Below, piece after piece: positions 1 through 10,002 of a stretch of DNA of 64,000 nt (position 1 is its first letter; each line of letters begins with the position of its first letter). The stretch lies in NCBI RefSeq assembly GCF_019793435.1, contig NZ_JAILYH010000003.1, positions 124,001 to 188,000 on the forward strand, written 5' to 3'. The stretch comes from Rhizobium redzepovicii (GTDB lineage: Bacteria; Pseudomonadota; Alphaproteobacteria; Rhizobiales; Rhizobiaceae). Position numbers and translations under genes: made by a program. The notes under the pieces are model-generated. The model saw nothing but the letters and a program-made list of their open reading frames with translations, made no database searches and was not told the origin of the DNA.

Positions 1-887
1 GCCGATTTGCCGGCGATCGCCAAGACAAGGCGGCGATAATGCGCCATCTGCCCGGCTACCCAGGTCTCAACCTGAAGGAGCGTATCGTCGGGCATCAGCG
101 CCAGTTCGCCGCCCGGAGAGATGCAATACCAGCCTTTCTCGGCCGCCTCGTCGAGGATATTGCTGATGTGCTGGCGAGAGACGTCGAAGCGCTGGGCAAG
201 AGCCCGATAGGTCAGGCTTCCGGCGATTGCCTTGCCTTGACGCTGGCGCAGGGCTTCGGCCATGACGGCGCAAAACACAAGGTGGCCGGCGTCTCTTTCG
301 CTGTGGCGGACGATTAGAGGAAATGGGCCGAACAGGTCATCCTTCACCGCGTAGCGCTCCGCCGAAAGCGCCAACCAATGCGCCAGCAGGGTCTCGTCCG
401 TCGCCAGATCATCCGGCCGGATCGGCAGGAGAGGTGCGAATAATTCCGATGAGCTCAGAATGGCGAGCGGTGATTGGGCAATCTCCCGCATCAATTCCAG
501 GCTAGGCTTCAGGACTTGTGTTCGCCGATCCGTCTCGAGCGATTTTGCCGTGACGAGACCACGGTCGCGCAGCCCGCTGATTAAAGCGGCAATCTGGCGC
601 GGGCTGCCGGGTGCCGATCGTTGAAGAAGCGCAAGCGAAGGCGCCGGGCCACGCGACTGAAGCCACTGAACATGAAGGCAGATCAGAATGAAGGAGACGA
701 GGTAGCGCTGCTTCTGGGCAAAGAGTTTGTTCGCCGGCAGCAGTTTTGGCACGCGCGCAGTCATCGCGTCGCAATAGGCGAGAAGCGCGCTGCCATAGGA
801 AGGATGCCGTATCAAGCCGGCCGCTTCGACCCACAGACTGTCCGAAGCGAAATCTTTCACCCCGGGATAAAGGCGCGTTTCGCTCAT
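1..887 (-). CDS. Two-HTH transcriptional regulator, C-terminus cut by window edge
   Basis: An open minus-strand frame runs from an ATG at 887 to the window start without a stop, giving 295 visible codons. The N-terminal half (about residues 20-130) reads like a MarR-type winged helix, including a segment 'GSPRQIAALISGLRDRGLV'. Around residues 230-260 a second helix-turn-helix, 'LAQRFDVSRQHISNILDEA', resembles Crp-family DNA-binding domains. It is probably a cytoplasmic transcription factor. It is divergent from the autotransporter at 995 with about 107 bp between starts, so it may control that gene (inference). No strong ribosome binding site is visible. The exact family and the true C-terminus cannot be determined here. 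Confidence 0.72.
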   Translation of the reverse strand, partial: MSETRLYPGVKDFASDSLWVEAAGLIRHPSYGSALLAYCDAMTARVPKLLPANKLFAQKQRYLVSFILICLHVQWLQSRGPAPSLALLQRSAPGSPRQIAALISGLRDRGLVTAKSLETDRRTQVLKPSLELMREIAQSPLAILSSSELFAPLLPIRPDDLATDETLLAHWLALSAERYAVKDDLFGPFPLIVRHSERDAGHLVFCAVMAEALRQRQGKAIAGSLTYRALAQRFDVSRQHISNILDEAAEKGWYCISPGGELALMPDDTLLQVETWVAGQMAHYRRLVLAIAGKS

Positions 888-994
888 GTTTTCTACCGCC
901 GGCTCAGATGATCGATGCAAAGTTTGGACTCCCCGGAGTGCGGGCAGCATTTTATACAGCCTCCGCGATCAATTTTTTAGTAAAGCTGATTCTG

Positions 995-3900
995 ATGAAA
1001 GCACAGTGCCGTTTTTCCATTCATTTCGCCGTTGCCGGTTCAGCCTTTATCACCCTTGTTCTCTCGGCCGTTACCGCTCGCGGCGACTCCTCTCTCAGTT
1101 CCTATGTCGAGATCAGCAACGGCGGCGAGTTGGGAACCGATCAGGTCGACATGTCGACGGGTGGATGGATCAGATCCGTGGGGGCCGGAACCGTCAACCT
1201 GGCCCCGGAAATGGATATTATGGACGGTGCCGTTGTGCGTTTCTCCGCCATCTCCGGCAGCGATCTGAATCTCAGACTTTATCGGGCCGGCACGGGCGCG
1301 GAACTTCATTTCGGCGGCGCCGGCGACACCGGCACAGTCACGCTTGCGGATAACTTCTTCTCGGGCGGAAGCCAGGACGTTTATGTCGATTCCGGCACGC
1401 TGCTGGTCCCGGGCGACGGTCAAGGGGCACTGCTCCGCGCCACCACAACAACCGTCGCGTCGGGTGCCACCATCGACTTCGGAGCGCACAGCGATTGGAT
1501 AGCCTCCCTTGCCGGCAGCGGCACGATTCACCTCAGCGATACGGATCTCGAGATCCGAGACTTCTCCTTCGATGGAACGATCGACGGCGCAAACCGTGTG
1601 ACCTTCAGTCGGAGCGGAAGCTGGCAAGGCAGGTTCGTGGGTGTCGGCGAAGTCGCACTCTCGGCCAATCGGTCCATGAGCATTCTGGATGCTGCCACCG
1701 CCGCAAATCTTTCGACGCTCGATTCGCTTCGATTGTCGTCAGGCTCGACCCTGGATCTAAGAACGTACGACGCCTCGCTCAACAACCTGTACGGCGCGGG
1801 CATGATCGGCACGACGGAAACGCTGGCAATCGGATCCGGAAATTATTCCGGCGGCATCATCGCCGCCCGCGGCTTGACGATTTCCGGGGATTTCCTGTGG
1901 TCGGGCGTCTCGCAAGGGGCCCTGTCGATCGACGTCCTGTCCGGCGCGACACTGACCGCCGATGGCGGCAAAGTCTTCGGAGGCTCGGCCGACATCAGCC
2001 TCGATGGGGCGCTAAGAATCAATGCGAGCGAAGCCGTGGACGCGTTGACGGGCAGCGGCACCATCGACGTCGCCAGCAACGCCGTTCTGTCGGTCGGGGC
2101 CGGCGACAGTTCCACCACCTTCGACGGCGAAATATCGGGCGCTGGCGGTCTGACCAAAGCCGGCACCGGCACCTTCACGCTCAGCAGCCGTCAGTCCTAT
2201 ACCGGTGCAACGACCATCTCGGCAGGCACATTGCAATTGATGTCGGCGAACGCGCTTTCCGCATCGTCCGGCCTTTTCATGGATAACGGCACCCAATTGG
2301 ATATGGGCGGATTCAACCAGGCTATTGCGAGCCTTTCCGGCGGCGGCGAGGTTCTGATCGGCAGCGCCAGCCTTTCGATTGGCGGTTCCGATGCGAGCGG
2401 ATCGTTCAGCGGCGTCATATCCGGCAGCGGGTCCGTGACAAAATCGGGCGCCGGAACTTTAGGGCTTTTTGGACCCAACAGCTTTTCCGGCGCGATGAAT
2501 GTGCTGGGAGGAACCCTCTTCGTGTCCTCATCCGCATCTCTCGGCGATGGAAGCGCCACCAATACGCTGACCCTCGATGGCGCGACGCTGCAGACATTCG
2601 GCACCGTTGCGTCTCCGGCCTCCCGGGCTGTGGTCATCGGCGGCGCCGGCGGCACCGTGAATACGAGCGGCAATGCGGTAACCTTTGCCGGAAACGTATC
2701 AGGCACTGGAGGGCTGACAAAGACCGGCGCGGGCACGCTGACCCTTTCGGGCAACAATACGCGGTCGGGGGATACGGACATCGAGCAGGGGCGGCTATCC
2801 CTCCAGAACTGCAACGCGTTGGCTGACGGCGCCCGCGTGACCATTGCCGATCTCGCCGGCGCCGGGCTCGACGTCGCCACCTCCGAAACCATCGGATCGC
2901 TCGCCGGCGGCGGCTCGTCGGGAGGGGATGTCACGCTTTCCAATGCAGCGACGCTGAATGTCGGCGGCGATGACAGTTCCACCATTTTCGCCGGGTCGAT
3001 TACTGGAGGCGGCAGCCTCGTCAAGACCGGCGCCGGCTTGTTTCATCTGACGGGCAATAGCAACTATAGCGGCGACACGGATGTGCTGGATGGTACGCTC
3101 TCCGTCGACGGCAGCCTGGCTGGCGCCGTCAACATTGGGTCAGGCGCAAGACTTCAGGGAACCGGCAGCGTCGGCATGACTTCGCTTGCAGCAAGCAGCA
3201 TCCTTGCTCCCGGAAATTCGATCGGAACCCTGACGGTCACCGGAGATCTGAACTTCGATCCAAGCAGCGTGTTCGAAGTCGAGATCGGCAGCACCGGGCT
3301 CAGCGACAGGGTCGATGTCACCGGCACCGCCTTCCTGAACGGCGCCAAGGTTCAGACGATCCTGTGGGATCCGGCCGTCAGCTACGTCAACGGCCAGTCC
3401 TACACGATCGTCTCGGCCGGGACCGTCTCCGGCACGTTCGGCGATCTGGAGATTGATTCTGCCTTCCTGAAGTCTTTCCTCAGCTATTCCGCTACCGACG
3501 TAACCTTGACCTTGCGGACTGTGCTCAGCCCCGGCTCTCTGTTTCCGAGTGCCGCTCTTACGTATAATCAGCAACAGTCGGCTTATGGCCTCGACTTCCT
3601 CGACCAGACAAGCGGCTCCAGCAGTCTCGCGCTCTATAACGCGATCCTTTACAGCGACAGGGCAGAAGCGAGGGACGCGTTCGACCAGCTCTCCGGCGAG
3701 ATCCACGCCTCGCTGCAAAATGGCCTTTTCAGCGAGGCCGATGACGTGCGCAATGTGGTTTACGACCGGCTGGACGAGGCTTTCGAGACTGGCGCCAAGG
3801 TATGGACGAGCGCCTATGGCAATATCTCCTGGCTGAAGGGTGACGGAAACGCCTCCAGCGCCAGGACTGCGCGCGGCGGCGTTCTTTACGGGGTCGACTG

Positions 3901-4612
3901 GCTGATCGACGATCGTGCGGCCGGCGTTTTCGCAGGCGTCGGACAATCCTCTTTCGAGATCCCCGATCTCGGCTCCACGGCCAATATCGACAGTGTGCAT
4001 TTGGGCCTCTATGCCGGCCAGAGATTCGGCGGCTTGCAGGTCAAATTCGGGGCGTCGAACAGCTGGTACGACATCGAAACGCGCCGAGACATCGCCTTTG
4101 ACGGTTTTTCCGACAGCCAGACGGCAAGCTATCGCGGCAGCACCGCCCAATTCTTTTCCGAGGCCTCATTCGACTTCGGCCTTTCCCGTGACCTTATTAT
4201 CACCCCATTCGGCAGACTGGATTATGCAATCGCTCAGCGCGACAGCTTCCACGAAGATGGCGGCGCTTCTTCCCTTTCCGGAGAAAGCGCGCGCGAAGAC
4301 CAGTTTGCAACGACGGTCGGACTGCGTGCGGAACGGCAGGCTTCGGTCGCCGGCAAGAACGTCGTAACCGGTTTCGATGTCGCCTGGAGACGGATAGCCG
4401 ATCAGGACACGGCGCTCTCCGCGCTGACATTCGAAAATGGCGGGAGTTTCGTCGTGAAAGGGTTGCGCAATGCCGAAAACAGCGTCGTTGCCGGTGGATC
4501 AGTGGCATTGCAGTTGACCGCGGCCGCGGCCGCATCCGTATCGTACCGGGGAGAATTCGGCGATGGCCAGAACCGCCATAGCGCCAACGCCCGATTGGAC
4601 GTCAGATTCTAA
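995..4612 (+). CDS. Autotransporter with PATR-type passenger repeats and beta-barrel
   Basis: This is a type V secretion protein of 1205 aa from the chosen ATG. That start is followed by a classic signal peptide (positive n-region, hydrophobic core, Ala-Arg-Gly cleavage region near residue 30). The frame is open upstream to 746, with another ATG at 908, but that sequence is not signal-like. The passenger is glycine/serine/threonine rich, as in beta-helices. It carries four passenger-associated repeats near residues 383, 478, 570 and 671 of the pattern GGLTKxGxGTxTLSG...YSGxTxIxxGTL. From about residue 930 the sequence matches the autotransporter beta-domain and ends in Phe, as outer-membrane barrels usually do. 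The function of the exported passenger (adhesion or other) is unknown. Confidence 0.9.
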   Translation: MKAQCRFSIHFAVAGSAFITLVLSAVTARGDSSLSSYVEISNGGELGTDQVDMSTGGWIRSVGAGTVNLAPEMDIMDGAVVRFSAISGSDLNLRLYRAGTGAELHFGGAGDTGTVTLADNFFSGGSQDVYVDSGTLLVPGDGQGALLRATTTTVASGATIDFGAHSDWIASLAGSGTIHLSDTDLEIRDFSFDGTIDGANRVTFSRSGSWQGRFVGVGEVALSANRSMSILDAATAANLSTLDSLRLSSGSTLDLRTYDASLNNLYGAGMIGTTETLAIGSGNYSGGIIAARGLTISGDFLWSGVSQGALSIDVLSGATLTADGGKVFGGSADISLDGALRINASEAVDALTGSGTIDVASNAVLSVGAGDSSTTFDGEISGAGGLTKAGTGTFTLSSRQSYTGATTISAGTLQLMSANALSASSGLFMDNGTQLDMGGFNQAIASLSGGGEVLIGSASLSIGGSDASGSFSGVISGSGSVTKSGAGTLGLFGPNSFSGAMNVLGGTLFVSSSASLGDGSATNTLTLDGATLQTFGTVASPASRAVVIGGAGGTVNTSGNAVTFAGNVSGTGGLTKTGAGTLTLSGNNTRSGDTDIEQGRLSLQNCNALADGARVTIADLAGAGLDVATSETIGSLAGGGSSGGDVTLSNAATLNVGGDDSSTIFAGSITGGGSLVKTGAGLFHLTGNSNYSGDTDVLDGTLSVDGSLAGAVNIGSGARLQGTGSVGMTSLAASSILAPGNSIGTLTVTGDLNFDPSSVFEVEIGSTGLSDRVDVTGTAFLNGAKVQTILWDPAVSYVNGQSYTIVSAGTVSGTFGDLEIDSAFLKSFLSYSATDVTLTLRTVLSPGSLFPSAALTYNQQQSAYGLDFLDQTSGSSSLALYNAILYSDRAEARDAFDQLSGEIHASLQNGLFSEADDVRNVVYDRLDEAFETGAKVWTSAYGNISWLKGDGNASSARTARGGVLYGVDWLIDDRAAGVFAGVGQSSFEIPDLGSTANIDSVHLGLYAGQRFGGLQVKFGASNSWYDIETRRDIAFDGFSDSQTASYRGSTAQFFSEASFDFGLSRDLIITPFGRLDYAIAQRDSFHEDGGASSLSGESAREDQFATTVGLRAERQASVAGKNVVTGFDVAWRRIADQDTALSALTFENGGSFVVKGLRNAENSVVAGGSVALQLTAAAAASVSYRGEFGDGQNRHSANARLDVRF

Positions 4613-4619
4613 CGGAAAG

Positions 4620-4850
4620 CTACGCCTGTGACGGAAACAGTTTCACGAACTGCCGGGAGCCTTCGAGCGAGAAGATGATCGAGCGGCTTTCGGCGGTGCG
4701 CCTCGCCCAGCCCTTGTCGAGGAAGGTTGACAGCAGCGCCTTGCCGAGGCTGCCGGCAAGATGGGCGAGCCTTTCGCTCCAGTCGAGGCAGGAACGGCAG
4801 AGCGGGCGGCGCGCCGAGCCGGAGGGCGCCGACATCGATGCCGATGAGAT
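4620..4850 (-). pseudogene. Decayed 3' fragment of the ArsR-type regulator gene
   Basis: The minus-strand translation of this stretch matches the last 65 residues of the regulator at 6036-6722 at roughly 80% identity, including 'RRPLCRSCLDWSER' and 'LDKGWARRT'. Similarity stops near 4850, and the frame further upstream is unrelated. No N-terminal HTH part is present, so it cannot encode the regulator. It is a remnant of a duplicated or replaced gene copy, separated from the intact copy by two small genes and a repeat. Confidence 0.75.
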
Positions 4851-4947
4851 CGCTTCGCCCTTAACCAGTATCCCGGCTGGCGCGACACCATCCTCATTGC
4901 CGGCTCGGGGGCTGGGGCGTACAATGCAGGGCAAGAGGAGAGGGACC

Positions 4948-5163
4948 ATGAGGCTTTCAGCCCTTGTTCGATCGGCGGCAGCCGTAGCGCTGCTTTTTGC
5001 CTTCACATCCACCGAGGTCACCGCCAAGGGCGGCAAGCACCACAAAAACTGTGCGCAGCTGCAGGCGATGATGGATAATGGGCTGACCGGCGGAAAACAT
5101 GCCAGTGATGGACCCGAGAGGCGAGCCAAGGTCGAAAAGAAAATGAGGAAGAAGGGCTGCTAG
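4948..5163 (+). CDS. Small secreted basic protein
   Basis: A 71-aa protein whose start is chosen because a strong GAGGAGAGG ribosome binding site precedes the ATG and a signal peptide follows directly (basic n-region, Ala/Leu/Phe core, cleavage expected after 'VTAKG' or just before). The mature part is short, with His/Lys clusters and two cysteines, one at the C-terminus, which could pair. The last 20 residues are strongly basic. No family is recognised. It lies between the regulator fragment and an intergenic repeat. The longer upstream frame back to 4675 overlaps the regulator remnant antisense and is not likely coding. Confidence 0.6.
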   Translation: MRLSALVRSAAAVALLFAFTSTEVTAKGGKHHKNCAQLQAMMDNGLTGGKHASDGPERRAKVEKKMRKKGC

Positions 5164-5275
5164 CGCATGATGCCGAAAAGTGTGAGCGGTTTTTGGACGA
5201 CATCATGCTCTAACTCTTTAATTTAGAACAGGATTCAGATTTTAGGCCGATCGGGCCTAAAATCATTCTGTTCGA
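5164..5275 (+). repeat. RIME-like intergenic palindromic repeat, copy 1
   Basis: The segment contains two palindromes: ATGATG...CATCATG arms around 5167-5210, and 'TTTTAGGCCGATCGGGCCTAAAA' near 5240-5265. It is homologous in inverted orientation to 23042-23158. The size and two-palindrome layout resemble rhizobial RIME elements (inference). The rest of the gap, 5276-5553, shows no gene I can support. Confidence 0.7.
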
Positions 5276-5553
5276 GGCGGCAAGCCCTTGAAAGTCGGCT
5301 ACGGACGCCGTCTGGCAGCCGACCGCTATGCCGAGATCGAAGACCGCTCGACCGGTACGTGCGCGTCAGGCTGTTGCCTCAAGCGAGGCGGGTGAGAAAT
5401 CGATGAAATCCGCGTGATCACCGGCCCATTACAGCCCCGGGACTACCTTTGGCATTCTCATGCACTAGATGGCGCTCGGGGAAGAGGACGCCACCGCCGC
5501 CATGGGGAAGAGGAGAGGCGGCACGCCGAAGAACCGACCAAGAGGAAGCCTGC

Positions 5554-5985
5554 ATGACGATCGAGGACATTATCGAAACCCTGGAAAAAACGGATATGCC
5601 CGACGGCCGGATCGACGCCTTCATCACCTGTGCCTTTTTGCTGAAACAGCTCCGGCCGGCCGAGCCGAACGATTTCGACGGTCCCCATGATTACATGCCG
5701 AGCAGCATCAAGTCGCAGCACGGCTTCCTGATGGCGCGGCCGTTCACCCACGACGTCAATCACGCCATCGATCTCTGCCGGGAGATCCGGCCGGATGCCG
5801 TCTGGCATCTTGCCCGCGGCCAGGCGTCTGACGATTGCCTTTACGGCGCGCAACTGCGCGAGATCGAGGAAGGCGAAAACGTGCTGGGTGAAGCCGAAAG
5901 CAATCACGCCGCACTGGCGCTCACACTCGCGGCGCTGCGTGCGCATGTGCGGCAGCAGGATGGGTGGAAGGCCGGTGGTCTATAG
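5554..5985 (+). CDS. Hypothetical protein, possible phage-type fold
   Basis: A 143-aa protein. The ATG at 5554 follows an AGAGGAAG ribosome binding site 5 nt away and is preferred over the open frame back to 5449. The acidic N-terminus and the sequence around residues 75-95, 'DAVWHLARG', loosely recall small phage-derived ABA-sandwich proteins, but that is a guess. There is no signal peptide or membrane segment. It lies just upstream (in plus coordinates) of the convergent ArsR-type gene, with 50 bp between stops. Confidence 0.6.
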   Translation: MTIEDIIETLEKTDMPDGRIDAFITCAFLLKQLRPAEPNDFDGPHDYMPSSIKSQHGFLMARPFTHDVNHAIDLCREIRPDAVWHLARGQASDDCLYGAQLREIEEGENVLGEAESNHAALALTLAALRAHVRQQDGWKAGGL

Positions 5986-6035
5986 CCAGCACCAGCCGGA
6001 ATGGCGCTGAATGGTTGTGCAGATCCGCAGCGAAC

Positions 6036-6722
6036 CTACGCGTCGATCGGAAAGAGCTTCAGAAACTGCCGGTCTCCTTCCGGGGTGAAGAGGACCGAGC
6101 GGCTTTCGGGCGTGCGCCGCGCCCAGCCCTTGTCGAGGAAGCTTGACAGCAAGGCTTTGCCGAGGCTGCCGGCAAGATGGGCGCGCCTTTCGCTCCAGTC
6201 GAGGCAGGAGCGGCAGAGCGGGCGGCGCGACGATCGGAGGTCGCCGACATCGATGCCGATGCATTCGAGATCGTTTTCGCCCTTCTCGGTCAGCGATAGC
6301 CCGTCTCCGACCGCGTCGATCGAGCCTGAGGCGATCAGGCTGTCGAGCATGCGCACGCCGTAATCGCCGGCGAGATGATCGTAACAGATACGCGCCTTGC
6401 GCAGCGCCGGCTCTTTCGGCCCCGGCTGGTGGCGCAGATGCCCGCGTCCGGCGGCAAACCCCATCATGCTTTCGATCAGCCGGGCAACAGCCTCGTCGGC
6501 CAAGGTGAAGTAGCGGTGACGCCCCTGCTTGCGCTGGGCAAGCAGTCCGCCGGCTTCAAGCTTGGCAAGATGTGTACTCGCCGTCTGCACGGTGATGCCA
6601 CCGACGCCGGCAAGCTCGGTCGCCGTCAGCGCCCGGCCGCCGGTGAGCGCCGCCAGCATGTTGGCGCGGGCGGGATCGCCGATGAGCGCACCGATTTGCG
6701 CAATGTCAGGACCTTCCTTCAT
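6036..6722 (-). CDS. ArsR-family winged-helix transcriptional regulator
   Basis: A 228-aa cytoplasmic regulator. Residues 10-85 form an ArsR/SmtB-type winged helix: 'ARANMLAALTGGRALTATEL', then 'QTASTHLAKLEAGGL' as recognition helix, then 'RHRYFTLADE' as wing. The C-terminal 140 residues are a family-specific extension with a CRSCLDW motif and two further cysteines nearby, possibly a metal or redox sensor (inference). It is divergent from the NIPSNAP/monooxygenase pair at 6794, with an inverted repeat next to its own start codon, so autoregulation and control of that pair are likely. A diverged 3' copy lies at 4620-4850. Confidence 0.85.
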   Translation of the reverse strand: MKEGPDIAQIGALIGDPARANMLAALTGGRALTATELAGVGGITVQTASTHLAKLEAGGLLAQRKQGRHRYFTLADEAVARLIESMMGFAAGRGHLRHQPGPKEPALRKARICYDHLAGDYGVRMLDSLIASGSIDAVGDGLSLTEKGENDLECIGIDVGDLRSSRRPLCRSCLDWSERRAHLAGSLGKALLSSFLDKGWARRTPESRSVLFTPEGDRQFLKLFPIDA

Positions 6723-6723
6723 A

Positions 6724-6741
6724 CTTCGATCGTAACCGAAG
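6724..6741. promoter_or_regulatory. Inverted repeat, candidate ArsR-type operator
   Basis: CTTCG-N8-CGAAG lies in the 71-bp gap between the divergent regulator (start 6722) and the NIPSNAP gene (start 6794), directly beside the regulator start. Its position suits a shared operator. Binding is inferred. Confidence 0.4.
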
Positions 6742-6793
6742 CATCGCCGTCAGGCAATGTGCGAAAACGAGCAGGCACAAAGGAGAAACACCG

Positions 6794-7123
6794 ATGATCA
6801 CCTGCTTCATCCGTTATCAGATCGACCCCTTCAAGAAGGAGGCCTTCGCCGAATATGCCCGCAACTGGGGCCAGGCCATTCCGAAAAACGGCGCCGACCT
6901 GATCGGCTATTTCGGCCCGCATGAGGGCTCGTCGACAACGGCCTACGGCGTCTACAACATCGAAAGCCTCGCCGCCTACGAGGCCTATCGCGCCAGGCTG
7001 GCCGCCGACCCGCTCGGCCGCGACAATTATGAATTCGCCAGGCGCGAAGGCTTCATCCTCAAGGAGGACCGCATCTTCCTCAAAAATGTCTCCGCCCCTC
7101 ACGCCAAGCTGGTGCAGCCATGA
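6794..7123 (+). CDS. NIPSNAP family protein
   Basis: A 109-aa protein with the NIPSNAP pattern: beta strand 'MITCFIRYQIDP', then a helix, 'GYFGPHEG' and 'YNIESLAAYEAYR'. This is a ferredoxin-like alpha/beta fold usually found in small monooxygenase-like enzymes of unclear substrate. An excellent AAAGGAGAAA ribosome binding site precedes the ATG by 5-6 nt. Its stop overlaps the start of the next gene by 4 bp (ATGA), so the two are co-translated. The divergent ArsR-type regulator probably controls both. Confidence 0.85.
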   Translation: MITCFIRYQIDPFKKEAFAEYARNWGQAIPKNGADLIGYFGPHEGSSTTAYGVYNIESLAAYEAYRARLAADPLGRDNYEFARREGFILKEDRIFLKNVSAPHAKLVQP

Positions 7124-7470
7124 TCGCCGTCATCTTCGAAGTCGTGCCCTATATGGGCGAGCGCCACAAATATCTCGACCTCGCCGGCGAATTGCGATCC
7201 GAGCTCGAAAAGATCGACGGCTTCATCTCGATCGAGCGGTTCGAGAGCCTGACGAACCGCGGCAAGCTGCTGTCGCTCTCCTTCTTCCGCGACGAGGAGG
7301 CCGTCAGACAGTGGCGCAACCTCGAAGCCCATCGGGCAGCCCAACAGGCCGGTCGCGGCGGCATCTTCGCCGATTACCGCCTGCGCATCGCCAGCGTCCT
7401 GCGCGATTACGGCATGTTCGAACGCGACGAGGCGCCGGCGGATAGCCGCAAGGTGCATGATGCGGCGTGA
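7120..7470 (+). CDS. Antibiotic biosynthesis monooxygenase (ABM) domain protein
   Basis: A 116-aa protein with the ABM dimeric ferredoxin-like fold: 'MIAVIFEVVPYMGERHKYLDLA', then 'DGFISIERFES', 'GKLLSLSFFRDEEAVRQWRN', and a His-containing 'LEAHRAAQ'. Members are cofactor-independent oxygenases or structural relatives; the substrate is unknown. It overlaps the NIPSNAP gene by 4 bp. Two adjacent ferredoxin-fold proteins under one ArsR-type regulator suggest detoxification of a small organic compound (inference). Confidence 0.85.
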   Translation: MIAVIFEVVPYMGERHKYLDLAGELRSELEKIDGFISIERFESLTNRGKLLSLSFFRDEEAVRQWRNLEAHRAAQQAGRGGIFADYRLRIASVLRDYGMFERDEAPADSRKVHDAA

Positions 7471-7636
7471 GGTCGAGAGCGAGCGCATCCCGCGCGGTCG
7501 CCAGGCCGGCGCTGTGAAAAATGCAACTGGCGTACCCCGTTCGAACTACAGGCGTGACAATGAATTTATTTCATTTATCAAAATGGAGAAAATGCTATCT
7601 GCAGTTTAAATATCAAGCAATGCGGAAAACCAGATC

Positions 7637-7987
7637 GTGTGGGCCTCAAAGATAATAAAATTTGTATGGGCAGCTATATTTTCCTTTATCTACATTGTCT
7701 TAGCGTTCTTCGTAATTTCTACGGCTCTCATGATCATCCAGAATCCTGATATCATTGGGGTGACATTCCCAGAGCGAGCAATCTCAGATGCCGCGCGCTT
7801 AACCGGCCGAAGTAAAAATGAAATCGACGGTGAATGCAGCATGAAAGGCAGCTATTTTGATAAGCAAGTTACCTGTGACATGAGGAGGGTGCAGGGTAAT
7901 AAGATAACGGACACTGTGCTGTTGGAGTATAGGGTGATGTTTGACACGATCATGAGTTTTAACGACATCCGGGAAAATCTTGAATAA
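7637..7987 (+). CDS. Small membrane-anchored protein, low GC
   Basis: A 116-aa protein from a GTG start. Residues 5-35 form one strong transmembrane helix rich in Phe, Ile and Val. The remainder is polar with two cysteines (about residues 68 and 79) that could form a periplasmic disulfide. The base composition of this gene and of the 150 bp upstream is clearly lower in GC than neighbouring genes, suggesting recent acquisition. No strong ribosome binding site is seen and no family is recognised. Confidence 0.55.
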   Translation: MWASKIIKFVWAAIFSFIYIVLAFFVISTALMIIQNPDIIGVTFPERAISDAARLTGRSKNEIDGECSMKGSYFDKQVTCDMRRVQGNKITDTVLLEYRVMFDTIMSFNDIRENLE

Positions 7988-8067
7988 AGAGATGTTTGAC
8001 GTGGTTGCGGCCATCTCCGCCGGCCAGCCTGGCTGTCACCCACAGCTCTCCGGTCATGCTAGTGATT

Positions 8068-8142
8068 GCCCCTCACCCTAACCTTCTCCCCGTTCTGATG
8101 GGGAGAAGGTGGCGGCAGCCGGATGAGGGGCGGCCCTCGCCG
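8068..8142. repeat. Intergenic palindromic repeat (CTTCTCCCC type)
   Basis: A perfect 11-bp inverted repeat, ACCTTCTCCCC (8081-8091) and GGGGAGAAGGT (8100-8110), is nested inside CCCCTCA/TGAGGGG arms. It is the only structured sequence in the 380-bp gap before ccrM. Dispersed elements of this kind are common in rhizobia. Confidence 0.6.
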
Positions 8143-8358
8143 ATCTCCTCGGCTGGGAGTATTGAGCTCCTGTTCGTGTCCCCGACCAGTGAAAAACGCC
8201 GCAACCCAAAGACAATCAATGTCTTCCGTCCGGCCCCGCATCTTTTAACTGGACAGCATTGGTTGTTGCCCGAATAAATTCCTGAAATCGGCCACCGCTT
8301 CAGGCTTTGGTAACTAAGTTGGGTAACCATAACGGAGAGTTAAGCGTCAAGCGTATGA

Positions 8359-9513
<1,155 letters not shown>

Positions 9514-9578
9514 GCACCACTTTCGGCGGATCGAAATACCTTCTTCCGGTTTCCTCCAGTTGCGGAAGAAGGCCAAGG

Positions 9579-9606
9579 CGCCCGGGGTCTTAGCCCCGGG
9601 CGTCTT
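9579..9606. terminator. Hairpin terminator after ccrM
   Basis: CGCCCGGGG and CCCCGGGCG (9579-9602) form a strong GC stem with a short loop, followed by only a few T residues. It lies between the convergent ccrM and NTF2-like genes and could act on both. Confidence 0.6.
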
Positions 9607-9632
9607 CGATTTGAGGCCTGCTTCAGAAATCC

Positions 9633-9998
9633 TCAGAAATCCTTGTAATCGGTGACGTCGACCCGGGTGATGCGGCCTTCATCATTGAAGGTAATCGTCT
9701 CCTCGCCTTCGCGGATCAGCACCTTGCTGGTCTTGCTGTGGGTGGCGCGAAGCGACCAGACAGCCCGGCCGGACAGCGGCGTCAGTGTCTCCACCAGCGA
9801 ATTTTCCGCCGTTTGATCGGGATAGTCGTCGAAATATTTCCTGAAGGCGGCCATGATCTCGCTCCGTCCGGCAAGGCTGCCGACGCCGTTCGAGACGTAG
9901 GCGGCATCCTCGGCGAAATAGGCCTCGATCGCGGCGAAGTTGAGAGCGTTGATGGCGGCATGAAAGCGGTCGATTTCCTCTGCGGGATCGAAAGCCAT
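9633..9998 (-). CDS. NTF2-like (SnoaL-type) protein
   Basis: A 121-aa cone-shaped NTF2 fold protein: N-terminal helix 'EIDRFHAAINALNFAAIEAYFAED', a 'GRSEIMAAFRKYF' segment and C-terminal beta strands ending 'GRITRVDVTDY'. Members are small isomerases, ligand-binding proteins or structural subunits; no catalytic residues can be assigned with confidence. It is preceded by the minus-strand HAD gene with a 4-bp gap, so it is the third gene of a mutY-HAD-NTF2 operon. Confidence 0.8.
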   Translation of the reverse strand: MAFDPAEEIDRFHAAINALNFAAIEAYFAEDAAYVSNGVGSLAGRSEIMAAFRKYFDDYPDQTAENSLVETLTPLSGRAVWSLRATHSKTSKVLIREGEETITFNDEGRITRVDVTDYKDF

Positions 9999-10002
9999 GA
10001 CT

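Noticed and set aside
3140..4150. 336-residue minus-strand frame opposite the autotransporter
   Set aside because: Antisense to the autotransporter beta-domain region; no start context or domain.
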